64,000 nt of DNA, taken from positions 5,002,881 through 5,066,880 of the forward strand of contig OZ022346.1 of assembly GCA_963989245.1 (NCBI GenBank), written 5' to 3'. The DNA comes from Nansenia antarctica. Lineage: Eukaryota > Chordata > Actinopteri > Argentiniformes > Microstomatidae. How positions within the stretch are numbered: the first letter of the stretch is position 1; every line of letters begins with the position of its first letter. The position numbers and the translations under genes are program-made. The notes under the pieces are model-generated. The model did not search any database and had not been told where the DNA came from. It worked only from the letters and a program-made list of their open reading frames with translations. Below are positions 21,470-31,625 of the stretch, piece after piece.

Positions 21470-21985
21470 ATAGATAGAATAGAATAGACTTTATTGTCGT
21501 TGTACAGTTGCCTATACAATGAAATTGTAGTGGCTTTTCCGAAGGTGCAAAAAAACAGAAAACATATTCACATATTCAAAAACATATACACATATAAGAT
21601 AAACATTTATGAACATGTCTTATGTCTACTGTTCAGTGTTCTGATGGTCCATGGGTAGAAACTGTTGGACAGCCTGTTTGTTCTAGCCTTTATGCTCCTG
21701 TACCTCACTCCAGAGTGCATCAGGCTGAACAGGTGGTGACCAGGGTGGAGGTGGTCTTTAAGAATCATTCCTGCTCTGGAGAGGCACCGAGAGCGTGCCA
21801 CGTCATCCAGGGAGGGCAGGGGACAGCCGATTACTTTTTCCGCTGACTTCACCACTCTCTGCAGTCTCTTTTTGTCCACTACCTTGCAGCCAGCGTACCA
21901 TGCTGTGATGGAGAATGTCAGCACACTCTCAATGATGGAGTGGTAGAAGGTTACCAGCAGCTTCTCCTCCACCCTGTTTCTTTTG
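21470..21985 (-). mobile_element. CR1/L2-clade LINE 3' fragment
   Basis: The minus-strand frame 21972-21607 encodes the C-terminal part of a non-LTR reverse transcriptase (LQRVVKSAEKVIG, LPSLDD, NRLSNSFYP). It is followed by the 3' UTR ending ACGACAATAAAGTCTATTCT with a short tandem tail (AGAAT)n. It is 5' truncated, related to but distinct from the element at 33492-34850. Confidence 0.8.
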
Positions 21986-22204
21986 AGAACATTACAGATT
22001 TAGCTATTCTCAACTCTAAATCAACTGCACTGTTAAAACGTTTTTTTTTTTACATATTTGTGTTACAGCTCACCTATTACAAGTGAGACGATTGACAATA
22101 TCAAAAACATGCTTGCACACACACATATAACTTACTCACACACAAGTTAGTGTTACTGGCCCCAATTTGGTACAATTATTACAGAAATTATTGAGAATAG
22201 AGAC

Positions 22205-22555
22205 ATGGTTGACATTAAACTAGCTGTTGTACCCAGTAACAACGATCTCTGGCAGAGAACGGGCGAACAACCAGTGGAAGAACAAATCAAGAGAAGAAGG
22301 TGGGGATGGATCGGCCACACACTACGCAAACCAAACACCAGCACCACCAGACAGGCCCTTAGATGGAACCCCCAAGGCAAAAGGAAGAGAGGCCGGCCCA
22401 AGAACACCTGGCGTAGGGACTTGGAGACAGACATCACACAGAGTGGACTAACATGGAAACAGCTGGAAAGCAAAGCACAGGACAGAGGACCCTGGCGAAC
22501 TGTTGTCGACGGCCTATGCTCCTCCAAAAGGAGCGATAGGCGTAAGTAAGTAAGT
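22205..22555 (+). mobile_element. Non-LTR retrotransposon 3' fragment (C-terminal domain, (TAAG)n tail)
   Basis: A 114-codon frame contains RRRWGWIGHTLRK and GKRKRGRPKNTW, the hallmark C terminus of a widespread RTE/Nimb-like non-LTR group, with stop followed by TAAGTAAGTAAG. It is heavily 5' truncated. Confidence 0.75.
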
Positions 22556-23493
22556 GTACCCTTTAACATTCGCTAACTAGCTTGTTACAGTTAGCTTCAC
22601 AATCGCGGGTGACGTTAGGTTGGATTTTTCACTAAAATAAAATGTAATTAGAACATGTTTGTACTGACGCAACATGACATGAACTTGTTCATTAATATAT
22701 TACATTTGAACCAACAGTATTATGGCGTTTATACCGTTTGTTTAACCCACCTGAATGAATGAGAATCGTGGACAAGGTTTTAACATTAAGGTTACTCATG
22801 GCTTGTTTATTGAGGAACCGATGTCCCGCTCCAGTGTTAGCAGATTGGGCTACTTTTGGTCACTCTGGACGGGTGGATTCGGCAGCTTTTAGACTGAAAT
22901 TGTCAATCCCGTCTGGCAACCCTGCGCTCCACTACAGCGCCTGGCTGGGGGGGTGAGATGGAGCCGGGAGGATGTTGAGTTACCGTTGTGGATAAAACCA
23001 CCAACATGACAACACGTGTTTCAGATACAATTTTCAGGGGATTTTTTTTTTTTTGCAGGTATGGCGTGTGCCATGAATTGCTAAACCAAAACGACGGCTA
23101 TTGAGACACAGCGAGCGAGCCACACACTTTTAATGAATGGATTAAAGAGCCGCACACACAGGCAAAATAAAATTGCGTACGTACTAAAGTCTATAAATAC
23201 CAAATATACTTGAGAATGAGCTTTGTATTTACGCCCTGAGATAGTGGCTCAATTATAGCGGCTGAATTAAGCCAAGTGAGCGGGAGAGGGCAGAGAAGGG
23301 TGGCTTCTCTGTAAGTTGCATTTGGAGTGAGGCTGATAGGCATAACACTTGTGCATTTTATGACTAAAGCATGAAACTTTCTACAGTGTTTCTATAGACT
23401 GTAATGTTGTAAACTTCATTTTTAGACGTGGAACCACTTCAGATTTGACCTCTGGCGTCAGGTAGACTAAAGCCCCGGGCTGGCCTGCTTCTT
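22556..23493. other. Non-coding, transposon-derived
   Basis: Nothing coding is seen. It contains a GAGCCGCACACACAGG stretch and the inverted repeat arm at 23170-23312. Confidence 0.35.
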
Positions 23494-24653
23494 TGGCGCT
23501 TTTCCATTTGTCGCCCGGGTCGCCTCGGCTCGGTTCGGGTCGCTTCTTTAGCTACCCTTCTTAACCAGGAACCAAATTTAGACCCGGAACCTTTTTGCCA
23601 GGCTGCGTGTCACGCTGCACACCGTTGATTGGTCAATGGAAATCGTCATCCCATGTTCATAGATTTCTTCGCTAACCACCATCTTTAAATACCACATTCG
23701 CTCTTGGAAAATGTCACTACAGTTTCTGTAATAGCTTATTAATAAAGATTCGAAAAATTATGCTGACCATCGTATTATCTTAGTTTAATGTCATTTCAAT
23801 GCATCATAGAACTTTTATTTACAACAAGCATAACACAAAAATCGCTATTATGCACCGTCTTTGCCCGTGAATAACACCGGCTGTGAATGTGGTAGAAACA
23901 CAATACTCCTTTGCTAACTTCACCATCGGTATACGGTCATTTTGAGCCCTTAACCACCGCGCTGACACCCCGAGAAGTTATGCTTTTAACCTTAAACTGA
24001 ACCGGGAGTTCACCGCTGCTCTAAGCAGCAGCACGTCATGGAGGATATCAGCGGGGGGAGAGACAATTTCTAACAGGGAATTCGATCCGCGCTGTGTCAA
24101 CTGTGATAACAGTGTCATATTGACACCATTCAAATGGTTTTGGATTCCCTGTCCTCTCCCCTATCCGGACGTTTGAATTGTTATCCTAACCCACGGTAGA
24201 TCACAGTTATTAACCTGCAAAGGGCACCGTGTTTGTCCGTGAATAACACGGCACACAATGATATTACAGTTCATAAAGCAGACAAGTGAAGGCAGTGGTT
24301 TTAAGGGTTAAAAAAACATGACTTTATTATGTGTACATAGCTTCCTCTCTCTCTTTCTCTTTCTCTCCAAAAAACCACGGTTAATAATATACCACATGCC
24401 GAGGGAAAGGCATACAATAGCTTCAAGTTCCTCCATGTCGCTGTTGTTGTGGCTGTGTTGTGTCTCGTGAAAATATACGTCACCACCATGGCGCGCTTTT
24501 ATGACGCGTAACTCCGCCTACTATCGCCTACTCCTCCTACTCGTTCCTGGTCTGTTGTGTATAGTGGAAAACCAGAACTGTTCAAAAGCGGGCCGAAGCG
24601 GGCCGAAGCGACCCGACCCGAAGCGATCCGGGCCGCTGATGGAAAAGTGCCAT
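23494..24653. mobile_element. DNA element with inverted termini, family uncertain
   Basis: The left TGGCGCTTTTCCAT with CCCGGGTCGCC and CGGGTCGCTT is mirrored on the right by AAGCGACCCG, GATCCGGGCCG and ATGGAAAAGTGCCA. Length is 1.16 kb with no transposase frame. The target duplication is short or degenerate, so the superfamily was not assigned. Confidence 0.6.
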
Positions 24654-25136
24654 AAAGGTAGACACTAATTTTCAGGAGTAAAATATTTCTGCAAATCATT
24701 CTAGAATTTTGCTGTGCAATCTAGAACTTCCATTAACTGCAATGTATAATGTCTGCTTGAGTGCATTATGACATCAAATGGAATATTTAGGATGTATGCA
24801 ACATTCTTAGAACATGGAAGCAATTTACCATGAGAGGAAGGGGGTTGTGGACTCATTTACCACTGGTACAGGGTTGGAAAACCCTGTGATCATCAACCCT
24901 ATGATCATTCTATAGTATAATATGATATATTATCATTCTAAGGAAAAAATAAATAACGTTTAAAAAAAAGAACATAGTAATATACTATATTCTTTTTCCA
25001 TTTTGTTTTTCACTTTATTATTTAAAAAAAATCATTTTGATCATTCTATGATCATTCTATAGTATAATATGATATATTATTATCATTCAAAGAAAAAAAG
25101 TTTTTTTAAAAGGATGGATATATTAATGGTGGGACA
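24654..25136. other. AT-rich spacer
   Basis: Contains a direct repeat of TGATCATTCTATAGTATAAT (about 24902 and 25047). No gene is seen. Confidence 0.5.
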
Positions 25137-25506
25137 CATATGACAGAACGGACATTGTAGGAGGTAACTGCCTCCAGCAGAGGGCAGTAATGCAGCATCA
25201 AGGACGCACGCTGCCGTTAAAACCAAAAAAAGAAGAAGACGACGACGACATGGTCTATTCCCGCGATACCAAGGAACGAGAAGTCGATCTAAGAGGGCGG
25301 AGTCAGTAAACACACACAGTGCTGAAGCTGAAGACCTTACGAGTGATTATTACGTTTACAACTATGACAGAGGGCAAACATTACAGCAGCAATGCAACAT
25401 CTGTAGTGATGGCGAGATGAAGCTTCATGAACTGACTATGTTACATAGTGAAGGACTTCGCACAAACTAATGTCAGGAGGAGAGGACGTGTTGGTCATTG
25501 TTAAAG
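25137..25506 (+). promoter_or_regulatory. Orphan zinc-finger family promoter / 5' untranslated exon
   Basis: Homologous to 12412-12640 and extending further. It has the same perfect CTCF core (25174-25187), but the YY1 site reads AAGAGGGCGG (25291-25300) and is therefore damaged. The sequence then runs through a probable untranslated exon to the donor TTAAAG|GTAAGAATGG at 25507. No zinc-finger exons follow on the plus strand before rock2, so it is either a decayed third gene or a promoter that could splice into something else. Confidence 0.5.
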
Positions 25507-25589
25507 GTAAGAATGGTCTATTATTATTTTATTTTATTAGAGATATTGTATTAATCTATGAATCAAATTAACTCGGGGTGGTGGGTAGT

Positions 25590-26118
25590 AGGGTTAGGGT
25601 TAACTAACGGTCTATGCTGTAGTAGGGTTAGGGTTAACTAACGGTCTATGCTGTAGGGTTAGGGTTAACTAAAGGTCTATGCTCTAGTAGGGTTAGGGTT
25701 AACTAACGGTCTATGCTGTAGTAGGGTTAGGGTTAACTAACGGTCTATGCTGTAGTAGGGTTAGGGTTAACTAACGGTCTATGCTGTAGGGTTAGGGTTA
25801 ACTAACGGTCTATGCTGTAGTAGGGTTAGGGTTAACTAACGGTCTATGCTGTAGTAGGGTTAGGGTTAACTAAGGGTCTATGCTGTAGTAGGGTTAGGGT
25901 TAACTAACGGTCTATGCTGTAGTAGGGTTATGGTTAACTAACGGTCTATGCTGTAGTAGGGTTAGGGTTAACTAACGGTCTATGCTGTTGTAGGGTTAGG
26001 GTTAACTAACGGTCTATGCTGTAGGGTTAGGGTTAACTAACGGTCTATGCTGTAGTAGGGTTAGGGTTAACTAACGGTCTATGCTGTAGTAGGGTTAGGG
26101 TTAACTAACGGTCTATGC
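25590..26118 (+). repeat. Telomere-like minisatellite, 31/34-bp units, about 16 copies
   Basis: The unit is GTAGTAGGGTTAGGGTTAAC plus TAACGGTCTATGCT. Each holds two vertebrate telomere hexamers (TTAGGG). It abuts a retroviral LTR. Confidence 0.93.
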
Positions 26119-26124
26119 TTGATA

Positions 26125-26698
26125 TGATGATGGTTTCTGCCCAGAATGAATCAATTGAAATCACCAAGGTCGGCTCAGATGGGACAGTTTGAAGATATCA
26201 TTTATTTCAGCTGATCAGGGCCCACATCGTTCATGCTCCAAGTGTGAGTGGCTTCTCACTCCAGTACACAATTCTTATAGTACAAATTATTGCTGATCTA
26301 GCTATCAGCTGTACAGTGTCAATCATTATTCTGCTGTCAACTTAATAACATGAGATTTCCGTTCGCCTCCCCTTTATCCCATAACGGGTTGGTCGTCATG
26401 GCAACCCAGTCACCCGATTCCTGTCGGTCCCTAAATATACTGACCCCTTGACCCAGTCTCTTCACTGGCCCGACTAGTCAACAAGGTCCATGACACATAG
26501 GGATAGACTGGCTGGCAGTTTAACAACATTATAGCTTAATTATGTTTACTAATGATTTCATGCGTAGTGTCTACAATTTATCTATGCACACTTGAAAAAC
26601 ACATCATAACAATCCACTCTTTTTTTTCCTCTAATCTGGGAAATTATTTTTAATTATATGATTAATATTTCTTACTGTCACATGGCTGAAACCTCACA
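26125..26698 (-). mobile_element. Endogenous retrovirus 3' LTR
   Basis: On the minus strand a purine tract CCCGGGAGGGGAA (26699-26711) is followed by TGTGAGG..., and about 570 bases later the sequence ends ...CCATCATCA, with AATAAA internally (near 26205). The order (env, purine tract, LTR) is that of a retroviral 3' end. The exact outer border is uncertain because no second LTR is present. Confidence 0.5.
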
Positions 26699-27253
26699 TT
26701 CCCCTCCCGGGGACATCATTAAATGATCTCTTCCCATAGACAAATGTGAGCCCCCAGTCATGCCTCAATGGCCGATCAAAAGTCTCATCTCTCAATTACT
26801 TAAAGGTGAGTAAAAGTTCGTCCATGGTTAACCTACTCTAGTTAATAATTGCCTTCTTTGGATAAAAACCTTTTGATGTTTGAAGGAGAAAATATCCAAA
26901 TAGGCTCTTATTACTATGTCTAAGCACTCAACTTGCATATAACAGTTATATTTTTAATTCTATTCATTCCGTGCGTTACTTGAGATTATAATTCACATCA
27001 AATTGACTATGTCTTCCATGATTTGTTTACAATTATGCATGTTTAACAAACTGGAGGTTGTTTCTTTATCTTGATTCTTGTCGATCTTCAACAGAGGGAC
27101 CTCATGCGTTTCCTGGTTGCAATGAGGTACTATCTGAGATGATAGAATGACGATTCTTCATGGTCGTCTGCTTTTAGCCTTGGTTGTCCTTTTCTCTTGT
27201 TGCTGTGTTATTGAGAGACTCATAGTAGAAATTATTTCATTCACACCATAATT
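26699..27253 (-). other. Retroviral spacer between env stop and LTR
   Basis: Non-coding on both strands apart from short frames. Includes the polypurine tract at its lower end. Confidence 0.45.
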
Positions 27254-28114
27254 TCACTTTCGCTCTCCTTTCTCCCTTTCTCCTTCTGTTGATGAGGTAT
27301 CAGAGCTTGATGTAGGGCTCTGTCTCCTTTGTGCAAAGTTCACATGAATGTCTCTGGTTGCAATCATTGGCATGTTAGTTGTGACATTCATGGATCGCAT
27401 AATGAGTGTTCGGAAAATCGGAAAACAGCATCCCATGATCACAATAATAATCATCATGATTATTATCACTGGTGTTAGGAGTCCCATAATCCATGTCAGT
27501 GTTGTGTTACCATTGAAGAATTTTGCAAGGTAATTGAACACTTCTGCTCCATATCCCCCTCCTTCTCTGGCCTCTCTGTTAGTTCTCACTATCCCTTGTT
27601 GAATCCTTTTGATGTTCCTAATAGCATTGGACAAGTTACCCAAACCTTCTGACATTGAGGGTAAATATGTGCAACAGGTGTCTGATCCTACAATTGCGCA
27701 TACTCCTCCTTGTGCGGCTGTAATCGAATCTAGGGCAATGCGGTTGTCAATGGTGAATTGTCTTATGGTAGCAATTTCGCTGCTTAAAGCTTGAAATCCC
27801 ATTAGAGTCGCATTGGCCACTTGGGAAAGGTCATGACGGGTTAATGCTATCAAGTAATGGTTGGCATACTGTAACTCGGTATTCCAAAATATGGACTTGA
27901 ACACTAGTTGTGCATGTGTGAAGATTCTAGACTCTTCAGGTAGCTTGTAATACTTATCGGACAACTCTTTTGGGTCAGTGTTTTTCAAGTGTATGTAGCC
28001 ATCTACCTCATTACTCTGCCTTTTCTGTCGTCTACTGCTATTGCGTGGTGTCAAGTCATTGTCTTCGTATTCTATGGGTTCAACTAAATACACCAGGTCA
28101 TTCAGCATGCACAT
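27254..28114 (-). pseudogene. Endogenous retrovirus env fragment: end of SU and complete TM subunit
   Basis: A 286-codon open frame. It starts within the surface subunit and has a basic furin-like cleavage site (RRQKR, residues 28-32). It then shows an ectodomain with a heptad-like helix, an immunosuppressive-domain-like segment followed by a cysteine motif (Cys, seven residues, Cys-Cys), a hydrophobic membrane span near residues 214-237 with flanking cysteines, and an acidic/basic cytoplasmic tail. The surface subunit upstream is missing, and sequence of another gene begins at 28123, so the protein cannot be made as a full envelope. No gag or pol lies in the window. The intact TM frame suggests a fairly young insertion. 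Description only; the class (gamma/epsilon-like) is uncertain. Confidence 0.8.
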
Positions 28115-28122
28115 TGATACAC

Positions 28123-28290
28123 CAGGTAATTGATGACTGCGTTGCTGCCCTTACTCGATGCCATCCCTTCATCGATGAGGTAGTTCACCTGCTTAGGCAT
28201 CCCTTCGCAGGAGACACCAAAGAGGCCGCACTTGCGTGCAGTCAGAAAGTACATGGGCCCTGGTTGATGAGGGTCAGTGGGGTAGTGGAC
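28123..28290 (-). CDS. Exon 4 of the broken gene, last one present
   Basis: Acceptor CTCTCTTTCTTAG, then VHYPTDPHQPG to INYL, with possible donor GTGTAT at 28122. Retroviral sequence follows immediately. Confidence 0.6.
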
Positions 28291-28428
28291 CTAAGAAAGA
28301 GAGGCAAAAGAGGAAGAGAAGAAAAAGATTAGATGCAGTGAAAAGTAACATCACAGAGGTGTGTGTGTGTGGGTAAATGAAATTCAATCAACCAAATCAA
28401 CAGTGTCATAGGATGAAGTTATTCTCAC

Positions 28429-28763
28429 CTGTTGTGCAAAATCAAAACTGTAGTGCATTGTGATTTCCTTGCTTGCTGGTGTGGAGGGGCCAAGAGAGAG
28501 CTGCAATTCCTCACAGACCTTCGCACATGCAGCATTCATTTTCTGGTAGAAAGAACGCTCCTTTGCAACACGGTCTAGATGCTGCTCCTGCTTCTTCAGC
28601 TTGGCTGATTTCACCACATCCGGCAGATTGGCACTTCGGAACACTTGGTAGTTGTTCCTCTGGCACTCCCAGCACAGATCTGTCCGGGGTTTGGTGCTGG
28701 TTATTTCAGGGAGCAATTCCTTCCACAGATTTCGGAAGCCTTGCGTACTAACAACACGTTGCT
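28429..28763 (-). CDS. Exon 3 of the broken gene
   Basis: Acceptor TCTTCTTTTGCAG, donor GTGAGA. It continues in frame from exon 2 (ACTG|AG) and contains CWECQRNN and the FDFAQQ end. Confidence 0.65.
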
Positions 28764-29160
28764 CTGCAAAAGAAGATTTTATGAGTATGAGATTGGATTG
28801 CTCAGTCAATGCTACGTGTTGATTCATGTTCAATGCAATGGCAAAATGTGATGATGTAACAATCATGCTATTATCACATGAATGCCATTCCCATGTGCTT
28901 AACATAATTTATTCTATAGTCTCAATGAATGTGCCTTTTTTTAAACAAACCCCCCCATTGTATTGGCAATAGCAACTTCAGGCTCATGAATCTGAATTTG
29001 TTAATTGCACATTAGCATGGCTATCACAGTGTATACACAGGGCCTGGCTGTTAACACAGCCATCAGTCAAGTCATTTTAAAAAGTTGTTTTAGCATATTT
29101 AACACAATGTAACATATTTTACATTGTTACATTGTAGTCCCACACACACATTTTACATAC

Positions 29161-29425
29161 CAGTTATTTGCAGAGCATCACTGTAGAGACGCCAGACGGA
29201 GGTTTTGGTGACATTGGACGGCAGCAGTTTAGCACTGTAGTCCCTGTGTCCAGGGTGTCTGCCAGGTAGAATAATGGCGTGATCTTCAGCGTAGTTTTTG
29301 ATGAATTTCACGACTCCCTCAATGTCATCTTTTGTGTGTTTTTTCGACATGTCTTTCTCTCGCGTGGCAGAGCACCATGCTCCTGGTACCATTGGGAAAT
29401 GGTATGGAGAGTTCGGCTGCTGATC
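29161..29425 (-). CDS. Exon 2 of the broken gene, with frameshift
   Basis: Acceptor TTTTTTGCTCAG, donor GTATGT. The first part reads SSRTLHTISQWYQEHG in one frame and the second part DDIEGVVKFIKNYAEDH in another. The switch is at a six-base A-run (minus strand) at 29339-29344. Confidence 0.6.
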
Positions 29426-29429
29426 CTGA

Positions 29430-29860
29430 GCAAAAAAACAACAGAACGTATAAATAATAGACTAATAGCTATAGATAATGTCTGCTAGCTAGCATGGCTA
29501 ACGCCACGATACATACTAGGTCATTACTACTAACAGTAACAGAACGTATAAATAACAGCACAGTAGAAATAGCTAATGTCTGCTAGCTAGCATGGCTAAC
29601 GCCACGATACATACTAGGTCATTTTAACTACTAACAGTAACAGAACGTATAAATAACAGCACAGTAGAAATAGCTAATGTCTGCTAGCTAGCATGGCTAA
29701 CGCCACGATACATACTAGGTCATTTTAACTACTAACATTAACAGAACGTATAAATAACAGCACAGTAGAAATAGCTAATGTCTGCTAGCTAGCATGGCTA
29801 ACGCCACGATACATACTAGGTCATTTTAACTACTAACAGTAACAGAACGTATACATTTTA
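29430..29860. repeat. 101-bp tandem repeat in intron 1, about 4 copies
   Basis: The unit includes CAGTAGAAATAGCTAATGTC and GCTAGCTAGCATGGCTAACG. Copies are near-identical and lie between exons 1 and 2 of the broken gene. Confidence 0.88.
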
Positions 29861-29870
29861 AAGAGCTTAC

Positions 29871-30421
29871 CCCAATACGAAGCAGAAGGTGTCACGGCAG
29901 ACGTTCGTCCCCTGAATGGAGTATGATACCCTGGATAACTTGCGTTTTTTAGGCAGTTTTTTGAGACCTTGAGTCATAACGGAACGATTCATAGACGTCA
30001 AGAGAGCGCCCATAACCAGCAAGTCTTTGTTCTCTGCATCCAAAGATGCTGTATTCAACCGCGTCTCGTAGATCAGTTCAGAAGACAGTCTTTTGCTGCA
30101 AGAGATTCTCGGTCGAGCATTGTCTGTGCGTGTAAGCTTGCATTTGCACTCAAATCGTTTGATTTTGTCCAATTCGGAGTCTTGCTCGGTAAACTCATTT
30201 TCAACATTCTCGTCAGACCAATCTTCGGCGAGATCAGCTATCTCAGATCGTGGTTGAAGCGAGTCTTCTTCTTCGCTATCGGAATCCGAGGAGGACAGAG
30301 GATCTGAATTGCCTCCGTGCATGTAGTCAGCAATGAACGAGGTCATCAATTCTCCATTGTCGATCCTTGTACCGGCAGCAGAAAGTCTGTTGATCTCATC
30401 GGCGAGCATTTGCGATTCCAT
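29871..30421 (-). CDS. Exon 1 of the broken DUF7869-type gene
   Basis: ATG at 30421 (another in-frame ATG at 30451). It ends at TTGGG before donor GTAAGC. Acidic serine-rich start, then the CKCKL block. Confidence 0.6.
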
Positions 30422-31080
30422 CTTGCAGTCAAACACAACACAACACAGCACAATACAGTAAACAGACCAACATTTGGCTTTTTATCCCTCCCCCTCGCCC
30501 AGCTATTGGCTATGTCGATTGAGCTCACAGCCATTCACACCGATTGTTGTTGTTAGCTGGGCTCACGTTCCCGCCCCCAAGTTCTCGGGAGCATTCAGGC
30601 GAAAAATAAGCTTATTTTGTTGATTAAGTACACGTATTTAACTATCGTAAAACTGCTCGAAAAAATAACGAGTGGGTAGTTCAAAACCTTAACTTGTGTC
30701 TGGTGACAAAAAAAGAAATCAGATTTTTTTGGTCAAAAATGTTTTGAACGCAAATTTGAAGCCTTTGCACTTTGCGCCCACATCGCAGTTCGATGACGTT
30801 GCGTCACATATGTCTTATTCTGCTAGAATTGGGCTTTATGGTAATAAAATACAATAAAAAAGTGGATTGAAGCATTGGAACAAACCCTCACTCATTGGAA
30901 ATGTTTTTTCATAGATGGACATAAGATTGTTTTTCAGGTGAGAGTCAAGTCAAAATGACATTATCTGACTGCATTGCCCACAGCAACCCAATATACAATT
31001 AGAATGATGTTATAAATTGATATGGATCAATTTATACCTCTTATTAGATTATACATATTCTGGTTGTTATGTTTGCCTTT
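30422..31080. other. Upstream region of the broken gene; no other gene seen
   Basis: The first 150 bases carry a CCAAT-type ATTGG and C-rich elements compatible with a promoter on the minus strand. The rest is AT-rich and unrecognised. Confidence 0.35.
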
Positions 31081-31084
31081 CGGT

Positions 31085-31515
31085 GGACAGCAAAAGAGGG
31101 AGAGAGGAGGATAGAGAGGAAGAGGAGGAGGAGCGAGAGCAGGATGGAGTCAGGAGACCAAAGAGACAGCAAGAACCAGGTGAGAAAGTGGACAGGTAGT
31201 CAAGACCACAAGTAGCCTTGAGAACCTATGGTTCTGGTGCAGCACCCTCAGCACCCCCCTTCATTACTTGTAATAGGATGTAATAAACGTTTGACACACA
31301 TGGCAATACAAAAACATGAATCTTGAATTAGCAAAACATTTTTGCTATTTAAACATGTCAGCATGTCATCACTGACAGATGACAGGTAGATAATGAAAGG
31401 TAGTAAAAAAACTGAAAAATGATGTTGCCAGACTTGCAGACTTTTTAACCAGACCCTGTCACATATGTTTGTGTGTGATTGTCAGTGCAAAGAGGGAGAG
31501 AGGAGGATGGAGATG

Positions 31516-31568
<53 letters not shown>

Positions 31569-31625
31569 GAGTGAGAGAGCAGGAGCAGGAAGAACAAGGT
31601 GAGAAAGTGGACAGATAGTGAAGTC
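31085..31625 (+). repeat. Duplicated purine-rich exon-like segment (31085-31200, 31483-31625)
   Basis: Both copies run from AAAGAGGGAGAGAGGAGGAT to AAGGTGAGAAAGTGGACAG, i.e. an Arg/Glu-rich frame ending at a GTGAGA donor-like site. The second copy has expanded to a (GA)n microsatellite at 31520-31570. The intervening sequence is unrelated. It may be remnants of exons from a repeated fish gene family; not identified. Confidence 0.45.

Larger units (their letters stand above)
19345..23312. repeat. Inverted pair of one repeat family (19345-21000 interrupted / 23170-23312)
   Basis: The left sequence CACCCTTCTCTGCCCTCTCC, CACTTGGCTTAATTCAGCCG and AAGTATATTTGGTATTTATA recurs in the same order in reverse complement at 23312-23190. 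The left copy is split by the solo LTR at 19449-20945. This is either long terminal inverted repeats of one element or two opposite insertions of one family. Confidence 0.55.
28123..30421 (-). pseudogene. Uncharacterised transposase-like (DUF7869-type) gene, broken; exons 30421-29871, 29425-29161, 28763-28429, 28290-28123
   Basis: Four minus-strand exons with good splice sites. Exon 1 encodes an acidic N terminus (SDSDSEEED), a cysteine-rich CKCKL motif and ...GTNVCRDTFCF. Exon 2 has AEDHAIILPGRHPGH and a VWRLYSDA segment. Exon 3 has STKPRTDLCWECQRNN and HYSFDFAQQ. Exon 4 has VHYPTDPHQPGPMYF, KCGLFGVSCEGMP and VNYLIDEG. By memory of the family these are the ordered blocks of a widespread fish and cnidarian protein group whose next block is a His-Ala-Asp motif; that block is absent here because retroviral sequence begins at 28114. 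Exon 2 also needs a one-base frame change at an A-run (29339-29344). The gene is therefore truncated and probably dead. Function is unknown, possibly transposase-derived. Confidence 0.65.

Noticed and set aside
24301..24699. Short minus-strand frames inside the inverted-terminus element
   Set aside because: No transposase motif; too short and without conservation signals.
29430..29860. Regular repeats considered as a CRISPR array
   Set aside because: Vertebrate DNA; 101-bp units are contiguous without unique spacers.
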